Shown one piece after another: positions 13,261 through 26,500 of a DNA stretch of 64,000 nt (positions are counted from its first letter, which is position 1; the number at the start of each line of letters is the position of its first letter). The notes under the pieces are model-generated. The model ran no database searches. It saw nothing but the letters and a program-made list of their open reading frames with translations, and had not been told where the DNA came from. The stretch covers positions 17,199,641 to 17,263,640 of the forward strand of contig NC_058513.1 in assembly GCF_020382885.2 (NCBI RefSeq), read 5' to 3'. The translations under genes were made by a program, and so were the position numbers. This stretch comes from Scatophagus argus (Eukaryota > Chordata > Actinopteri > Scatophagidae).

Positions 13261-15212
13261 ATGAAGTGTTTGCTGCTCTAATGAAAAAGGTTTATTTGGG
13301 GGTAGAGTTCTTGTCGTCTTTGTCCCCTGTCTTAAAAAGTCCTGACAAAGGCACCGATATTATCTCTAACTCTCTCCCATTTCCAGGACACATTAGCAAG
13401 GACTCTGAGGTGAGGCAGCCGTCTCTGAGCACCAAGAGGCACATGACTCCCAAAATTCCCCAGACAAATCATGACACCAAACACGACGGACTTCCTGTGC
13501 GGACGGAACACACTGCACACCAAGACTTTATTATCACTGTCTGGTATTAATTAATGAGGCCATTACTTCACAGAAAGAGGCGAAAGAAAATCTGGTTCGT
13601 GGTCATGAAATTTGAACGGGAATTTTCCACATTATGAGTGTGAATTCATGCAAAAATATGTAAAGGAGCGTGAATTCACATAAATTCACCCATCATCCAC
13701 ATACACGGCCAAACACATGCACCGCTTTGTCATTGTGATGGAGCACATTGCATTATCATGACAGCAAAAAAAAAAAAAAAGCTCAGGATCCGGAGTATGA
13801 AGGGGGAGGTGGGCAAGAGGCATTGGGAATTTGCTCAACTGCTCCAGCAAAATGAGTAATTTCTGGATGCCCCATTGTGTGAAGAGCTTACAGGGTGAGG
13901 GCTCTGAAAGGAAGAGGCAAAGGGAGGATATAAACATGGGAGCAAGTGAAATAAAGTGAAAGATGGGAGGAATGAGAGCCACAGAAGAATCATGAAAAGA
14001 AGCAGGGCGGGATTGGGCGTGTTCAGGAACTTTTTCGCTACAGCCCACTGTGTGTAGATACCCTCCTAATCCTGGTTTTATTGGCTGCCTGTGTCCAGCC
14101 ATGCTGGTCGGATTGAGTAGGGAGGGTAGAGAGGTGGGGGGGCGAACACATGTCCCTCTTTGTGGTAATACGCTGATTAGGCCTGAGAAAGAGCCGGACC
14201 TGGTTACGGCTTTTCTCAGGTCACCGTAGAAACCGGCCCGGTAGGGGACCTCTCCCCCTCCCGTGCACCTACTGATGCAGACACGCAAGCCGAGGCCTTC
14301 CTTTGCAGAGGTCTGCACAAAGCACCACGGCGAGCGTTCTTGAGTCACAGTTCGTTTCGAGATCGGGCTCCAGCGTTCTCGCGTTGCACTTGTGGCCTCA
14401 ACCTGAGAAACGTGTTGTTCAGATGCAGACGGCAGACCGACTTCTTCGCCTGCACTCGTAAATCAGACCCCCGTCACATTCCCCCGTATCCATCCCTGGC
14501 CCTGCACACCGTCTGCAGCTCCTACAGAGCAACTGTCATCCAAATCCTAGAGCTGAGCTCGGCACATTTCTGACGATGCTGTGACACACAGCAATGTTCA
14601 TGATCGAAAGCAGACCTTCCTCATTGTCAGCACCGCGATGACATACCGCATCTGGACTTGAGGCACTGACAAGTCATCTTTATTGGTAGAGTGTAGAAGA
14701 CTCCCCACAGCGACTGGCTGGAGAGCAGGCTTCATACTACTTTCACAAAGATATCTATCAATTATTGTCACATTTAGAGGCGAACCCCCCCCCCTCCAAA
14801 CACTCTTCTCAAACAGGGCGGTAGGTCGAGTGCTGCTCAGTCACTGCCTGTTTCCCTACTTTCTTTGTTATGGAGGAATAAAACAGAAGGGGTGGGTGAA
14901 GGGGGGGCACTCCACTACTGACCTCCAGACTTTGGTCACTGCGCTCTCCCTCTGTGGTGGGCACTCAGCCTCCTCCTTGCAGGAGTGCACGCTCCCAGCC
15001 CCTGCTGAGCAACCTTCCAGCCCCCTCAGTCCACCGGGCTCCCTCACGCCCTGGAGGTCCTCAGCAGAGAGACCACAGGGCCCCCAGGCAACACACATCA
15101 GGGAGAAGGACGACTGAGATATTTTGCTCAGGTGTAAGCAAAGCTAACACCTTTAAAAGAGTAACAGAATCTGTAGGGTGATAAACTTTACTGTGAAAGT
15201 ACGATATTCGAG

Positions 15213-15246
<34 letters not shown>
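15213..15246. repeat. (TCA)n microsatellite
   Basis: About eleven uninterrupted TCA/ATC units, seen directly. Confidence 0.95.
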
Positions 15247-15247
<1 letters not shown>

Positions 15248-16659
15248 GTTGTGAAGTCTAATGCAGGACTAAAATACAAAACTGTGTCTGACAAAAATTA
15301 TTTTCATTTATTCATTTTTTGTTGCTACAGTATCAAATCAGGATGAGGTTAATAAAACAGCTCTTAGGATGTCACTGAACCCATTTTGACCTTTGTCACG
15401 TGGAAGCAGATCTCCCAAAGGCTGGTTTCCATATGGCTGTGCACACTCAGTCTGTTGTGAAATCCATCAGCTCTAATGGTGGCGCGTTCAAGAGTATCAA
15501 CTACGTTTAAGAGTATTAACTGCCATTTTTAAATCATGTCTCTTGCTCAAAACGTGTTTTGGTGCTTGTTTGCACTTAGACTTGAAGACATATTTAGTTA
15601 ACATGGAGTGAGGTGATTGAAGATCTCTTTTTCAAGAGAGTCCGGACCAACACAGGCAGCAGTACAGGTTACAGTTACAGAGAGGAAACAGACGTATTAC
15701 ACTAAAGACTTTTAATGATGTCAAAAAAGAGAGGAATTCAACCACAGAAAAAAAGACAATCTTGAAAGACAATCTCCATCTCTACAACAACATGTCACCA
15801 TCAGACCTGCGTGAGGCAAAAATGTAGCAGCAAACTGGATTAAAAGAAATTTGAAGTTTAAGAAACCTCAGAGCCTCATAAAAAGTTAGCTTCTTTGAAG
15901 TCGAGCATTGAATTTATACTGATGAACCCCTTCATGACCGCTTTCAAAATGTCTTCACTTTTCACCCGAATATTAAACTTTGATAAAATGCTAGTAAAGA
16001 AAAAAATTATTCTCGAAACCAAGATAATTTTCTTCTTTTGGTACAGAAATAGTCCCCAAACACACCGACACACATTTTTAATAATGTTAATATCTGTGCA
16101 GCTCTGGGTTGAAAATCTGATCTGCTTCAGTACTTCGATACTATCGAACGCGGATTTTGTCTCACGCGGTTTGAGGGAAGTACTGAAATATTTTTTGACA
16201 GCCTCGCTGACTGACGGTCCTTTGAGAGACAAAACTCCTCACCAGACTGTCATCACTACAACTTTGTTTGTTTGATCTGCGCCGGGCTCCTTGTTTGTAT
16301 TCATCCTGATCAGTTTCCTTGTGTGTGAATCGAATGCACTTCAGGCTAAGTCCATCACAAGTGTCCCACCCTCCTCCTTCACTCTCTATCTGTCTTCCTC
16401 TCTCTCTCCTCCCCCCGTCCTGCGGCTGCTCGCCCCGCAGCCCATCAGAATGACAATAGTATTGATGTAAAATGTGTCGCCTTTGGGCCGCTGAAGCATA
16501 TAACCCCTGCATGCCTGGCCCAGCCACCACCACACTTTATGGCTTTATTGTGTCCCCTTTTATGTCCTCCCCTGTTGGGGTGGGCGGTCAACAATTTAGA
16601 AAATTCACTGTATATGTCTCCTTGAGTGGTGGCAGAGATTAGCCGTGTGTTGACATGTA

Positions 16660-16691
16660 TGTGTGTGTGTGCGTGTGTGTGTGTGTGTGTG
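16660..16691. repeat. (GT)n microsatellite
   Basis: GT dinucleotide run with one GC interruption, roughly 0.85 kb upstream of the wnt3 start codon. Confidence 0.95.
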
Positions 16692-16770
16692 CACTGTATG
16701 CATGCATATCCGGATCAATTAGTCAAGGCACAAACCCCCCAAAAAATCAATATGTCAACATGTACGTCAG

Positions 16771-16813
16771 TGTGTGTGTGTGTGTGCGCGTGTGTGTGTG
16801 TGTGTGTGTGTGT
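16771..16813. repeat. (GT)n microsatellite
   Basis: Second GT run in the wnt3 upstream region, with a short GCGC interruption in the middle. Confidence 0.95.
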
Positions 16814-16879
16814 TGCTGGCCTTCATCATCCCTTCGTCTACCTCCAGCCACATTTTTTTTTTCTGGGTGATCACGGATG

Positions 16880-17512
16880 AAACAAGTTGAGTAGCAACTC
16901 CTCTCTACCTTTTTCATGTGTCCCTCCCTCTCTCATTTCCCCTCCCTCCCTCTTTTCACTCTTTCCTTTCTTTTCCACATTACCAGGGGGTGGCGTGTGA
17001 TTGACAGATGGGAACGAATAATAATTTTTTTTTTTTCGTAACCTAAGGCCATCTCCTGTGATTGGCTTGCCAGCTGACATCTCCAAACCTCATTCCCCCC
17101 GCCTCCCCCCACTCCACCTCCCCCCCCTTAATATTGGGCCTGTGGATGAGGCATCCTGAGGGAGAAAAAAGTAGAGAGAGAGAGAGAAAAACATATCTAC
17201 CTTAGGGAAGAACCTCAGAGAGAGGGAGGGAAGAAGAGGACGGGTAGGAGCGTGTGTGCATGTGTGTGAGAGACACTTATTCTCTTAACTACTAGGAGGC
17301 AGACACACTTTTCCTGGCCCGACTCAAAGAAGGGGGGAAAACAGGAGGAAGATTTTTTTTTTTCTCAATATCATTTTAATCTTCCCCCTCATTCAACAAT
17401 CAAGCTGCCCTGAAGCTTCCTTTCCTGGAAACTCTTCTTCACTGCCTGCTGGAAGTTCTATGTATTGATCCATTTAGCCTCTCTCTCACACACACACTGC
17501 AAGGCTTACCTC
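16880..17512 (+). promoter_or_regulatory. wnt3: Probable wnt3 promoter and 5' UTR
   Basis: This region lies directly upstream of the wnt3 ATG. It contains a strongly C-rich stretch at about 17093-17128 (possible Sp/KLF sites on the opposite strand), followed by purine-rich GAGA tracts at 17160-17240 that look like 5' UTR. No clear TATA box is placed at a fixed distance from a start, so the transcription start is not assigned. No in-frame upstream extension of the wnt3 frame with signal-peptide character was seen. Confidence 0.45.
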
Positions 17513-20500
17513 ATGGATTTGTATCTGATTGGATATTTGATGTGTGTGTGGTTGTCCAGCTCACGGGTGCTTGGAGGCTATCCCATCTGGTGGTGAGTAC
17601 AAATCCACAGTTTCAGCATCAGAGCCTATAGCCGCATAAAGAGAGGGAGTCTTTTCGGTCAAATGATCATTTCTGAGAGGGCAGAATGTGCACTTTCAGT
17701 TGACTGCGTGGAAAAATGTTCTCCGGCCCAGTCCAAAGAATCTTAACCTCAAATACTAGTGTAACGGAAAAGGCTCGCCGTTCTTTTCCCCTCCACACTC
17801 ACGTCCATTTATCATATTGGAGTATGTTGTGATGCAAAGAGGATGAATTTTTAGTTGAGAGACCATTAAATGGTCAAAAACGTAGAGTTGGTTTTTGAAT
17901 CTGAGGAAAAATACATTAGTGGTGTGGTTGCCATGTTGATGTGAATTGTCAGCAGCTCTGTGAGGCATTTGCACACAACAGTGTCAGTCAGCAAGATCAT
18001 TTATTATTACATAAATTGTGGCTGTGGCTCAGAGGACAATGACAACACTGATGTTGCTCAGGAAAACTCATGAAAACAAAGCATCCAAAACAGCTCCTGT
18101 TTCTAAACCATGATCAATTGCTTTCTTGAAATGCAACCGTATAATTTTAGCAGCGCCACAGGAAGTACAGACATTACATGACTTATAAGATGAGATTTTA
18201 TTTTCTTGTCTATTGTATATTAATGTTCTACATTCAAGCCGCCGGCACCCAAACCTGCCGTGAATTGAGCCTGACTTGTTTTGGGCTTTTCTGTGAGATG
18301 CATAACACACACTAAATGCAAATTTTTGCTACTGACAAAGTTGCAAACAATTTTAAAAATACTGAAATTTTGCAGTCTGCCATGGGGCATCAGCTGTTAT
18401 TAAAAGAATCGCTTTTTTTAATGTTTTGTTTTGGAAAAACAGTTAAGCATATCATTTTGCTTTTCGGTTGCACCACAGTTCACCCCCTCCACTACGGATT
18501 TGTCAGGAGACAATATGTTTAGGTGCCGCAGGGTTTTATTCTTTGTTAAATTATCCCAGATCGCTTTTGGCAGCAGCAACTGAAATTTAGAGGTTTATCT
18601 CATTACAAATTCAGCTACATGCAGCTGACCTCATGGCTCCTGATCTTCTTTTGTAACATAAAGCTTCTATTTTGGAGATATTTGCGTAGGCGTATGACAA
18701 AGCTCTTTTGGCTCACGACACAATACTTGTCAGAGCTACTGCACTTTTAGTAGCCCAACTAGCATGTGGTCCCGCCATAGTGCTGTCCAAACCACGAGCA
18801 TCCTCTGGTTTCATTTACAGAGCAGGCAGCTGCCAAGCACACAGGCCACAGGGCTGAAGTGTTAATGGCAGAGAGGACTTTACACCCACTCCTGGCTTCA
18901 GCAAGAACCATCAGACAACAGTGACAAAGAGCCCGAGATTCTCTGGCTGTGAATTACCTGCAGCTGTTCTGTTCAAGGAGCTTACATGACACTGGTATAA
19001 TGTTCGAACCTCAACAATGCACACCACCTTTGATTTGGGTAACAAATTTTGAAGTGTAGGCTGGGTGAGGGGTTGCTCGGGTGGGTGGAAAGATGAAAAG
19101 CCGAGCCGTAGCTCCAGGTGACCGGGCAGGTGCTGAGGAATGGGTGTCAAACAGCGCTGTCAGTGGCATCGCCCCGCGGTGTCGAACATGTCCGAAAGGA
19201 GACAAAATGAGGTGGTGCGTCAAACAAGAGGGTGCCGAGTTTCAGCGAGGGCCCAGGCAGGCTCCTCTCGGCTTCTGTCTCAGGGGCGAGGACTCGGCCA
19301 TAAATTCTCCAGCCAAGGTGGGAAGGGGTTGGAGGGAAGAGGAGTTTTGACTGCTTTATGCCTGGCAGCCTCGCTTTTACAAGATTGGGTGTTGAAAACA
19401 AAACAGAGCATAAATAACTCCAGTGATATGCACATATGCAAGGACAAAGATGAGGTGCAGCAGAAAGAAAAGGCGCAGCAGGCTAATGAGGTGGGCTCTG
19501 AAAGGCGAGACAGAGCAGTGAGCTGCCTTTTTGAAATGCAAGAATGTTGTGGAAACAGTAGTTTTGTGTGAAATGGCCAAAATGAAGGTTTGAGAGAATT
19601 CACGACAGCTTAAAGCAAAGTGGCAAACACACGTAATCCACAGGTCTGACAGCATCTCCGTCTGCTTACCTGACAACACCATCCTTTCTGCGTGGCTTGA
19701 AAATGAATGAAAACATCTTCTGTGTTTTCATTTCACCTTTCAACTTATGTTCAATAATGGAGGAACATCAACAACTTGAAGGGCTATGACAGAGTCATGG
19801 CCAGTTATATTGAATTAAACCTGTGTGGCCTTAACTCATTAACTATTTCAGAGGAGCTTAATCCCCTCTTTCAGCCCCAAAGTGTGTTTGTGTTCCTTGC
19901 AAAGCAGCGGCGGTTGTAAGTGAATGATGACAGTCGCTTTCAGTGAGGCGTTACCTCAGCTGAATTTATTCCAACAGCAACCATCGAGCATCCACCAGCA
20001 CTGATTATCTGTTATATCACGCCACACAACCACAAGTCGTTTAAATCCAATAACTATTATTGTCTTAATCCTCTGTTATCATCACTGCTGTGAAACCTGC
20101 AGGAGACGTCCCGCACTCCATGTAAATATCTGCGGTGCTAATTGTCACCACAGAAATTTACCCCAAGCATTCTGCTTTTCCCCAAACACTCTTCAATGCG
20201 CAGGATTACTTAACTTTTACATTGTTGTGGTTATGAAATGAAACAGAGACAGAAACACAGATAAACAGATGGTCCGTTGTTAACTGCTGCATACCAAATT
20301 GTTCTTGCTTTCAAAAGGTGTTAAACAGAATCACAATGATGGCAAGAAAACAAACTGCTGATGCTAAAAATCATCATCTTTATCTACATAAACTACAGAT
20401 GACTAGCATCAATCTGCTGATTATTAGTATGATTAATCATGATTAGGATTAGGTAAAAAAAATCCTCATCACATTTTCCCAAAGCTTAAATTGCTCCTTT

Positions 20501-23500
20501 TGTCCAACCAACAGTCCAAAATCAAAAGACTTTTTATTTATGACAGTAAATGAAAAGCAGCAAACACTTACATGTAAGAAACTGGAAACAGCAAATGTCT
20601 GTCATTTTTGCTTGAAAGATGACTTGTCGGTTATCAGCATAGCTGGCAAATAATTTTCTTTTGATCGGCTAATTGTTGCGTCTCTTATCTCCATTGTCAG
20701 TATTTGTTTGAATTAGCACACCTGGTACGGCTTTGTTTCACTTCCATGGAGGGGAAAAATGACTGGCAGACTGACTGAAAATCAGCATCATAAGGCAAAC
20801 AAGAAAAGACAAAAAAATACTGTTTATTAACAGTGTAAAATTGTGAAGGCATTACACTTATAAATACAATTACGTAATGAGATTCTGTGTATTTTTAAAG
20901 CTTTTGGTAGCTCAGTTTTAACATCCTTTAATTAAAATTTGGAACATGTACTCTAAAAACCTAAAGATGGCTTCCTGACTAAAACTGTGTTTGCCATTTG
21001 AAGCACTAATTCTGGAAGTTTAGGGAACCACTGGGGCCTCAATAACCTCAGGGACATGCGAGGCTATCTGGGTTTACCAAACTGCCCAGTCTATACACAG
21101 ACCTTTCCAGTTCAACCTGAGCAGCTTAAATGGGGCTCTGGAGTCCATCTCTGGGTCTCAGGAATGTCATTATCTGACTGTGACACCCCCCACCTCCAAT
21201 CTTCAATCCAGTCTTCAACCCCAAAACCCCTACCGCTGGCAGAGGGATCACTTAAATGATTCTTACAGCGAGAAAATCCTCCGTCTGCCGTCTTGTGTGA
21301 AAAGATCAAGGATGTTTGGGTATTATTCTCAACAGTGCAGTGGAAGGTGGAGAAAAGAGCAGGAAAGTCCAGAAGAATGTCATTCATAATGAAACTTTTG
21401 GGGCTCCATTATGAATGGCTGAGGGCGGCCGTAGGGCCAGGGTCAAAGGCAATATCGGGCTAAAGCCCAAGAGAAATGTCTCTGCAGAGAGTGACGTCCA
21501 CAGGGAAAATGGAAGGAGTAAATTCCTTGGAATAACTTCTAAAGACACTAATGCCATTAAGAGGTCTAAAAGATCTTTTGTCTATTGCAATGACCAAAAA
21601 TTCTTCACGTGGACTTAAGTGAGAGTAACGTCCATGTGCCGATCCAACACGTTACTTCACAAAACATTGAGACTGATGGTGGATGACTTTATCCAGTCCA
21701 ACCTGAGCTAGGTGAGATCTTCAAAGGAGAGTGGTATTTCAAAGCAGCAAAGGCGAGTCCTAATCTTTGCCCACCATCAAAGGACATGCAATGTGCTCTT
21801 GTAGGAAATGACAAAGTCCCCCAGCGCTCAGCTATTAGCCGCTCTAAAACACAGGCCAGGACGGTTCCTCAAAGGGAAAACGGCAACGGCCAGGGGCAAA
21901 GAGATCATTAGGGGACACGTGTGGAGGCACAGACACACAGTATTTAAAGTCTTCATTACCTGGCTGATCTCACCTGTATGGCTGGTTGCAGATGTTAATT
22001 ATTAGCAGCAAGCAGTTTCTCTGACACACAGGGTCAGCGAGAGAGATGTACTGATCACACCTGTACAGACTGCCTTCAGTCAAAGGCCTCAGGCCACTGA
22101 CCAGGTCAACAGATGGACTGAGGACCTACAGGAGAGAAAAAAGGCATCAAAATCACCTCCAAAAGCTTCATGTTTATTCTCATATCCTTCTCATATCCTA
22201 ACATCCTTCTCAGACGTCCTTGGTTTTAGAGCCAACTTTTCTATGCTGATAGCAAATTTGGAAAGAATTGGAATAAAGACAGCATGTGATATAAATGACA
22301 AAAGGAAAGTTAGAAGCATTAAAAACACAGGAAATTGCAACGTTGAGGTGAGTTTCATTGATGTTTTGTATGTAACAACAGGTTACATTTTGTCTGAACA
22401 CAAACAGAAGATTTTTCCTACTTTTCATTTAAATCAGGAACAATCAGATCAAAGAGTACGTGAACAAAACTGAGAGTCTGACGCCAGCTTCAGGGACTTT
22501 CTGTATGTAGAGACTTGAAGTCCTTCACCCTAATTTCAGAAAAAAACGATTAATGGCCAGAAACAAACAGCTTGTTAATCCCCTTCGAATCACGCAAACT
22601 ACAACTCTAAACAGCACCAACATGGTGGTCACCGTGGCACAGAGAAAGTATTAGAAGTTCATTCACTTAGTTCATTTTTTTTATCCTTTTTTATTCATCA
22701 TGTTACGTTTTGGGGAAGAAGGTCCTGAGAAAGCAGGCCTTAAGCTACGAAAGGCTGAAAACCCCCTGACTCACACGGCTGTTGGGTGTGCAGTCTTACT
22801 CATTACGTATTTAAACTGATTTTCATGAGTTGGGTTTAAATTGACAAACATCATATGTGCACTTCATGGCACAATTCAAGCGTCCCGTGATGGTCCACAG
22901 GAAGGGGAGGGACTTCACCTCTGTTTCATCTGCACCAACAAAGTTCTGATGTTGACAGGCAAAGTCATGCATGTGGGTTGGAAGATGGGAACCTGCAGGT
23001 TGATGGCAAAGGGAGTTTGGGTCTTGACCAGCGTGGACTACAGGCAGTGAGGGAAACGTCTGTGCACTGCCAAGCTTTGTTAACCAGTTTTAATGCAATT
23101 TCACACCTTTTTTCAGATGGTTTCTCCAAATCAAGTGAGCACGAGAGAGTGATTTTAATGACGTTTAAAGACACACTATGTAGGGTTTGAAATTTCTGCA
23201 AATAAATTCCTGGCACACGATGGAGGATTCCAGGCGATCAGTCACGAGTTATGATCTACATAGGATGCACCAGCGCTGACAATTCAAACGACGGTGCCAG
23301 CGAAGTTGCCCCCGATAAGCAGAGGCAGGGAACAATGCGCTGTTTGAGCTGTGGTGCTTTCACGCGGTCCCTCAACACTCTCGCTCAAGACAGCAGCTCA
23401 GACTCTGTCGTGTCCACCTACAGGCAGACCAGAGACGCCAAGCATAGAGTCGCACATCATGCGTCTGTCGGTGTCTCGTTCTCCGCAGCGCACCTCTGCT

Positions 23501-26500
23501 CAGAGCTGCTGCTGCTCTCGTTCACTTCCTGACAGGCAGGTTCACAAGTTTACAGCCTGTTCAGTTTCCCTCTTCATGTCTCCAAACATGTGACTGCAGG
23601 GGCTCCTTGTCCCAACTCCCCACTCTCTGCAACAGTCTGCAGAGAGGCAAAGCAGGTAGAAGCAAAGAAAGGCAGGAAGAAAGAAAGAAAGAACAGGTTA
23701 GAACATTTTTGAGGGGTCCCGTCATTTTTTATCTGATCAGCCAGGAGCTGTTGGACTACAAATCAAAAGTGTGCCAAAGAAAAAGAGAAGACAACAAAAC
23801 ACAGACAGCAGCTCTGCATTCCAGCCTCCACCAGGAAAAGTCCCATCCTCGGGCAAAGCCGGCAACTTTCCTTGGCCCACTTACTCTCTTTCGCGTGTCT
23901 TTATCTCTCCGCAGACTCTGTTGTGGGATTTTTAAATGAAATTCTGACGGCAGTGTTTTCAGTTGCACGCCTCTGACTGCTCTGCCAGGGCCTCATTTAG
24001 CAACATGAAGTCCTCAAGGCAAATATGACAAGTTGAGCTGCGGCGTCAACATATAGAGGTAAATTAGAGGTAGATTAGAGTTTAATGCAAACAATATTCT
24101 TGCAGTCTGTCACTGCAGAGGCCTCTTCAGCAGCCCGGTTCTCACAGAACACATTGGGGACTCTGCGCTTCAGGCACCAACCCAGCATAAGCTAACATTA
24201 ACTTCTCCTTAACGAAATAAGTTAACTTGTTCAGACACAGTACAGAACGACTGGCACCCATCGTCAATAACCACTATGGCAAATACCTCAGATTTTTATC
24301 AAATTTGAAGCCAGTATCAAATTTGTTTGACTGTACTTAGCTGCAGCTTTAAGCCAGTCCTAGTGACAGGAAATAACTGAAATGATTGTAAGCTGCTCTT
24401 TGCTGGTCAAATAAAAAAAGAGGAGATAAAAGATGTGATGAAAGATTAATTAGATCATCAGAGCTGAACAAATCCCGGTATTTTACTTATTTATAGACTG
24501 CAACCCAAAGTGTGTCTCTGCCCAGATGAGGTGTAGTTGAATGTATCATCGGCTCCTCTTGACCTGCCAGCAACAGGCTGGAGAGCATCCCAGCCTGTGA
24601 TGAAACTGAATGGAAAATTATATCATCATGTGTCAGCAGTTTTCAGTTTGTCCTGCAACAAGGGTGCAACCCAATTAAGGCTGTTACAGTGTTTGCACAG
24701 AGTGGGCAATACGATTAAGGCATCCCATCTCTTGCCGTCATCTCACTGATAACATTGTTGGAAGTAGAAACGTACAAGTAGCAACACAACCGTGCAGCTC
24801 AGTGTGCCTTCACGCATGCACGCAGGCTTCAATGAGTTTTTGAACAGTGCCTAAGGAATAGTGAGAGATCGTGACAGGCTCGTTAATCCCTCTCTTTACC
24901 TTTCTGCTTCACTCTCATACTTTGATTTGTTCTGAACTCCAAACCACGGAGAGCTTTGTACCAACTCAGCCAATCGACACACGACACTGAGCTCATTTTG
25001 TGCCTCTCAGACCAGCACTCACGGATGATCATTTCAGCAGAAAGCCAGTGGTTGCACACTGCACGCTCTGGTACTTAAGTCCAGTTTTGATATATTTATA
25101 CTTTGAGTATTTGCAGTTAATGTTACTTCACACTTTTATTCATTTTAGAATGAAATAGTAGTAGTATTTTTTTAACCCCGCTACATTTATTTAAGGCCTA
25201 CAGTTACAAGTCAATTTGAAGATTCAGATAAACACAAATTAAAATGCAACATGTATTATCTGTGGATAATAAACAGTAAGTAAGTATGACAGGAGCCACA
25301 CTGCCTCTATGAGAGCAGAGTATTTTGTCTAGCAGTGGATAAAACTTAATATCATTTTAATGTTTTAGTTTGATACCTGCAAACTGAAGTAGTTCCTCTC
25401 TAACTGCATGAAAAATGAGGAATGATTAAAGGTGCAGTCCACATTTTTATCCAGCATGTCACGTAGGGAGTCATGTAACATGGGAGGCACAGAGCTGAGG
25501 TTTAGTTAGCTTTGTTTCTGCTAAATATAAACAAGTCAGCATCTGGAAAATTTCCAGATTCATCAGATCTGGAAGGATGTGACTCAAGGGACTCAGTTTG
25601 TTGCAAGACAAACGGTTAAGCAAACCTTTTTTTCCCACATTAAAATCAAAGATGGCAGCCAGAAGTGACACATTAAACACAGATAATGAAACCTAATCCT
25701 TTAAATTTAAGGTTTTGGTGATGTCTCATAAAATGAGCGAGGGGGACAGTAAACAACATTAGAGACAAGCTCTGAGCCACTTTTAAGGTTAAGAAAACAA
25801 AATGCATGAAATCCTCCGGGTGAAAGTTTTTGTTGCACAACCATCTGTATGTATGGAGCTCTCAAGTCTTTGTCATGTTACTCTTGTGCAATACAAGCTT
25901 CTGTTTCAATATCCAAAATGTTATACAGAATAGTCAGGACCAGGACCCAAAACACTGTCGACACTTAGGTTTGCCTCGAGCAGCAGAGATGCTGATCAGA
26001 GTGTGACCACACAGTGATGGTCATGAACTTCATACGCTCTCTGTAGGCCATCAGGCAAAAGGCAGCGAGGTCAGATGTCACGTTCTGCTCGACAGGTTCA
26101 CAGGGTCACCTGGTCCTTTTTGTGCCTCTGGACACAGGAGGCTGTCACACAAAGAGAGCTCATCTGTGCACGGTCATGTGCAACACACTGACCCCCGTAA
26201 TGCAGACCTCCCACAGGAGCGGCTGCAGCTCATTTCTGACAGTAGGAGTCCTTGACTCACCTCTCCACTCAAACTGAGCTTCCTCAGAGGCAAAACACAA
26301 ACCTGAGAGATGCGACAGAGTAAAGCCCACGACCCTACCTTTCCAACCAAGCAGCAGAGGTTGTATCAGAGATTTTACTGGGAGTGGCTGAGTCAAAAGT
26401 TTTTGTTGACAGTGTTATAGTCTTGATTGCGTGAATTTCCACTCTTCGGCGAGGTGTGTGGTGGAATCCCTTTGTTTCCTCTGTTTCATTTCTGTGGTTT

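Larger units (their letters stand above)
9151..16500. other. Intergenic DNA upstream of wnt3
   Basis: No exon was recognised between the ormdl3 promoter and the wnt3 5' region. The long minus-strand open frame at 13686-14348 has no recognisable domain and no splice partners. Dispersed repeats sit at 9.27-9.96 kb and a TCA-repeat at 15.2 kb. Denser, GC-mixed stretches at about 12.57-13.26 and 14.03-14.34 kb could be regulatory. The remainder is AT-rich and featureless by eye. Confidence 0.6.

Noticed and set aside
13686..14348. 220-aa open frame on the minus strand, the longest in the window
   Set aside because: The translation has no recognisable domain, includes a poly-Phe run from an A-tract, and has no matching splice partners or gene neighbours. 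A chance frame in a GC-mixed region is more likely.
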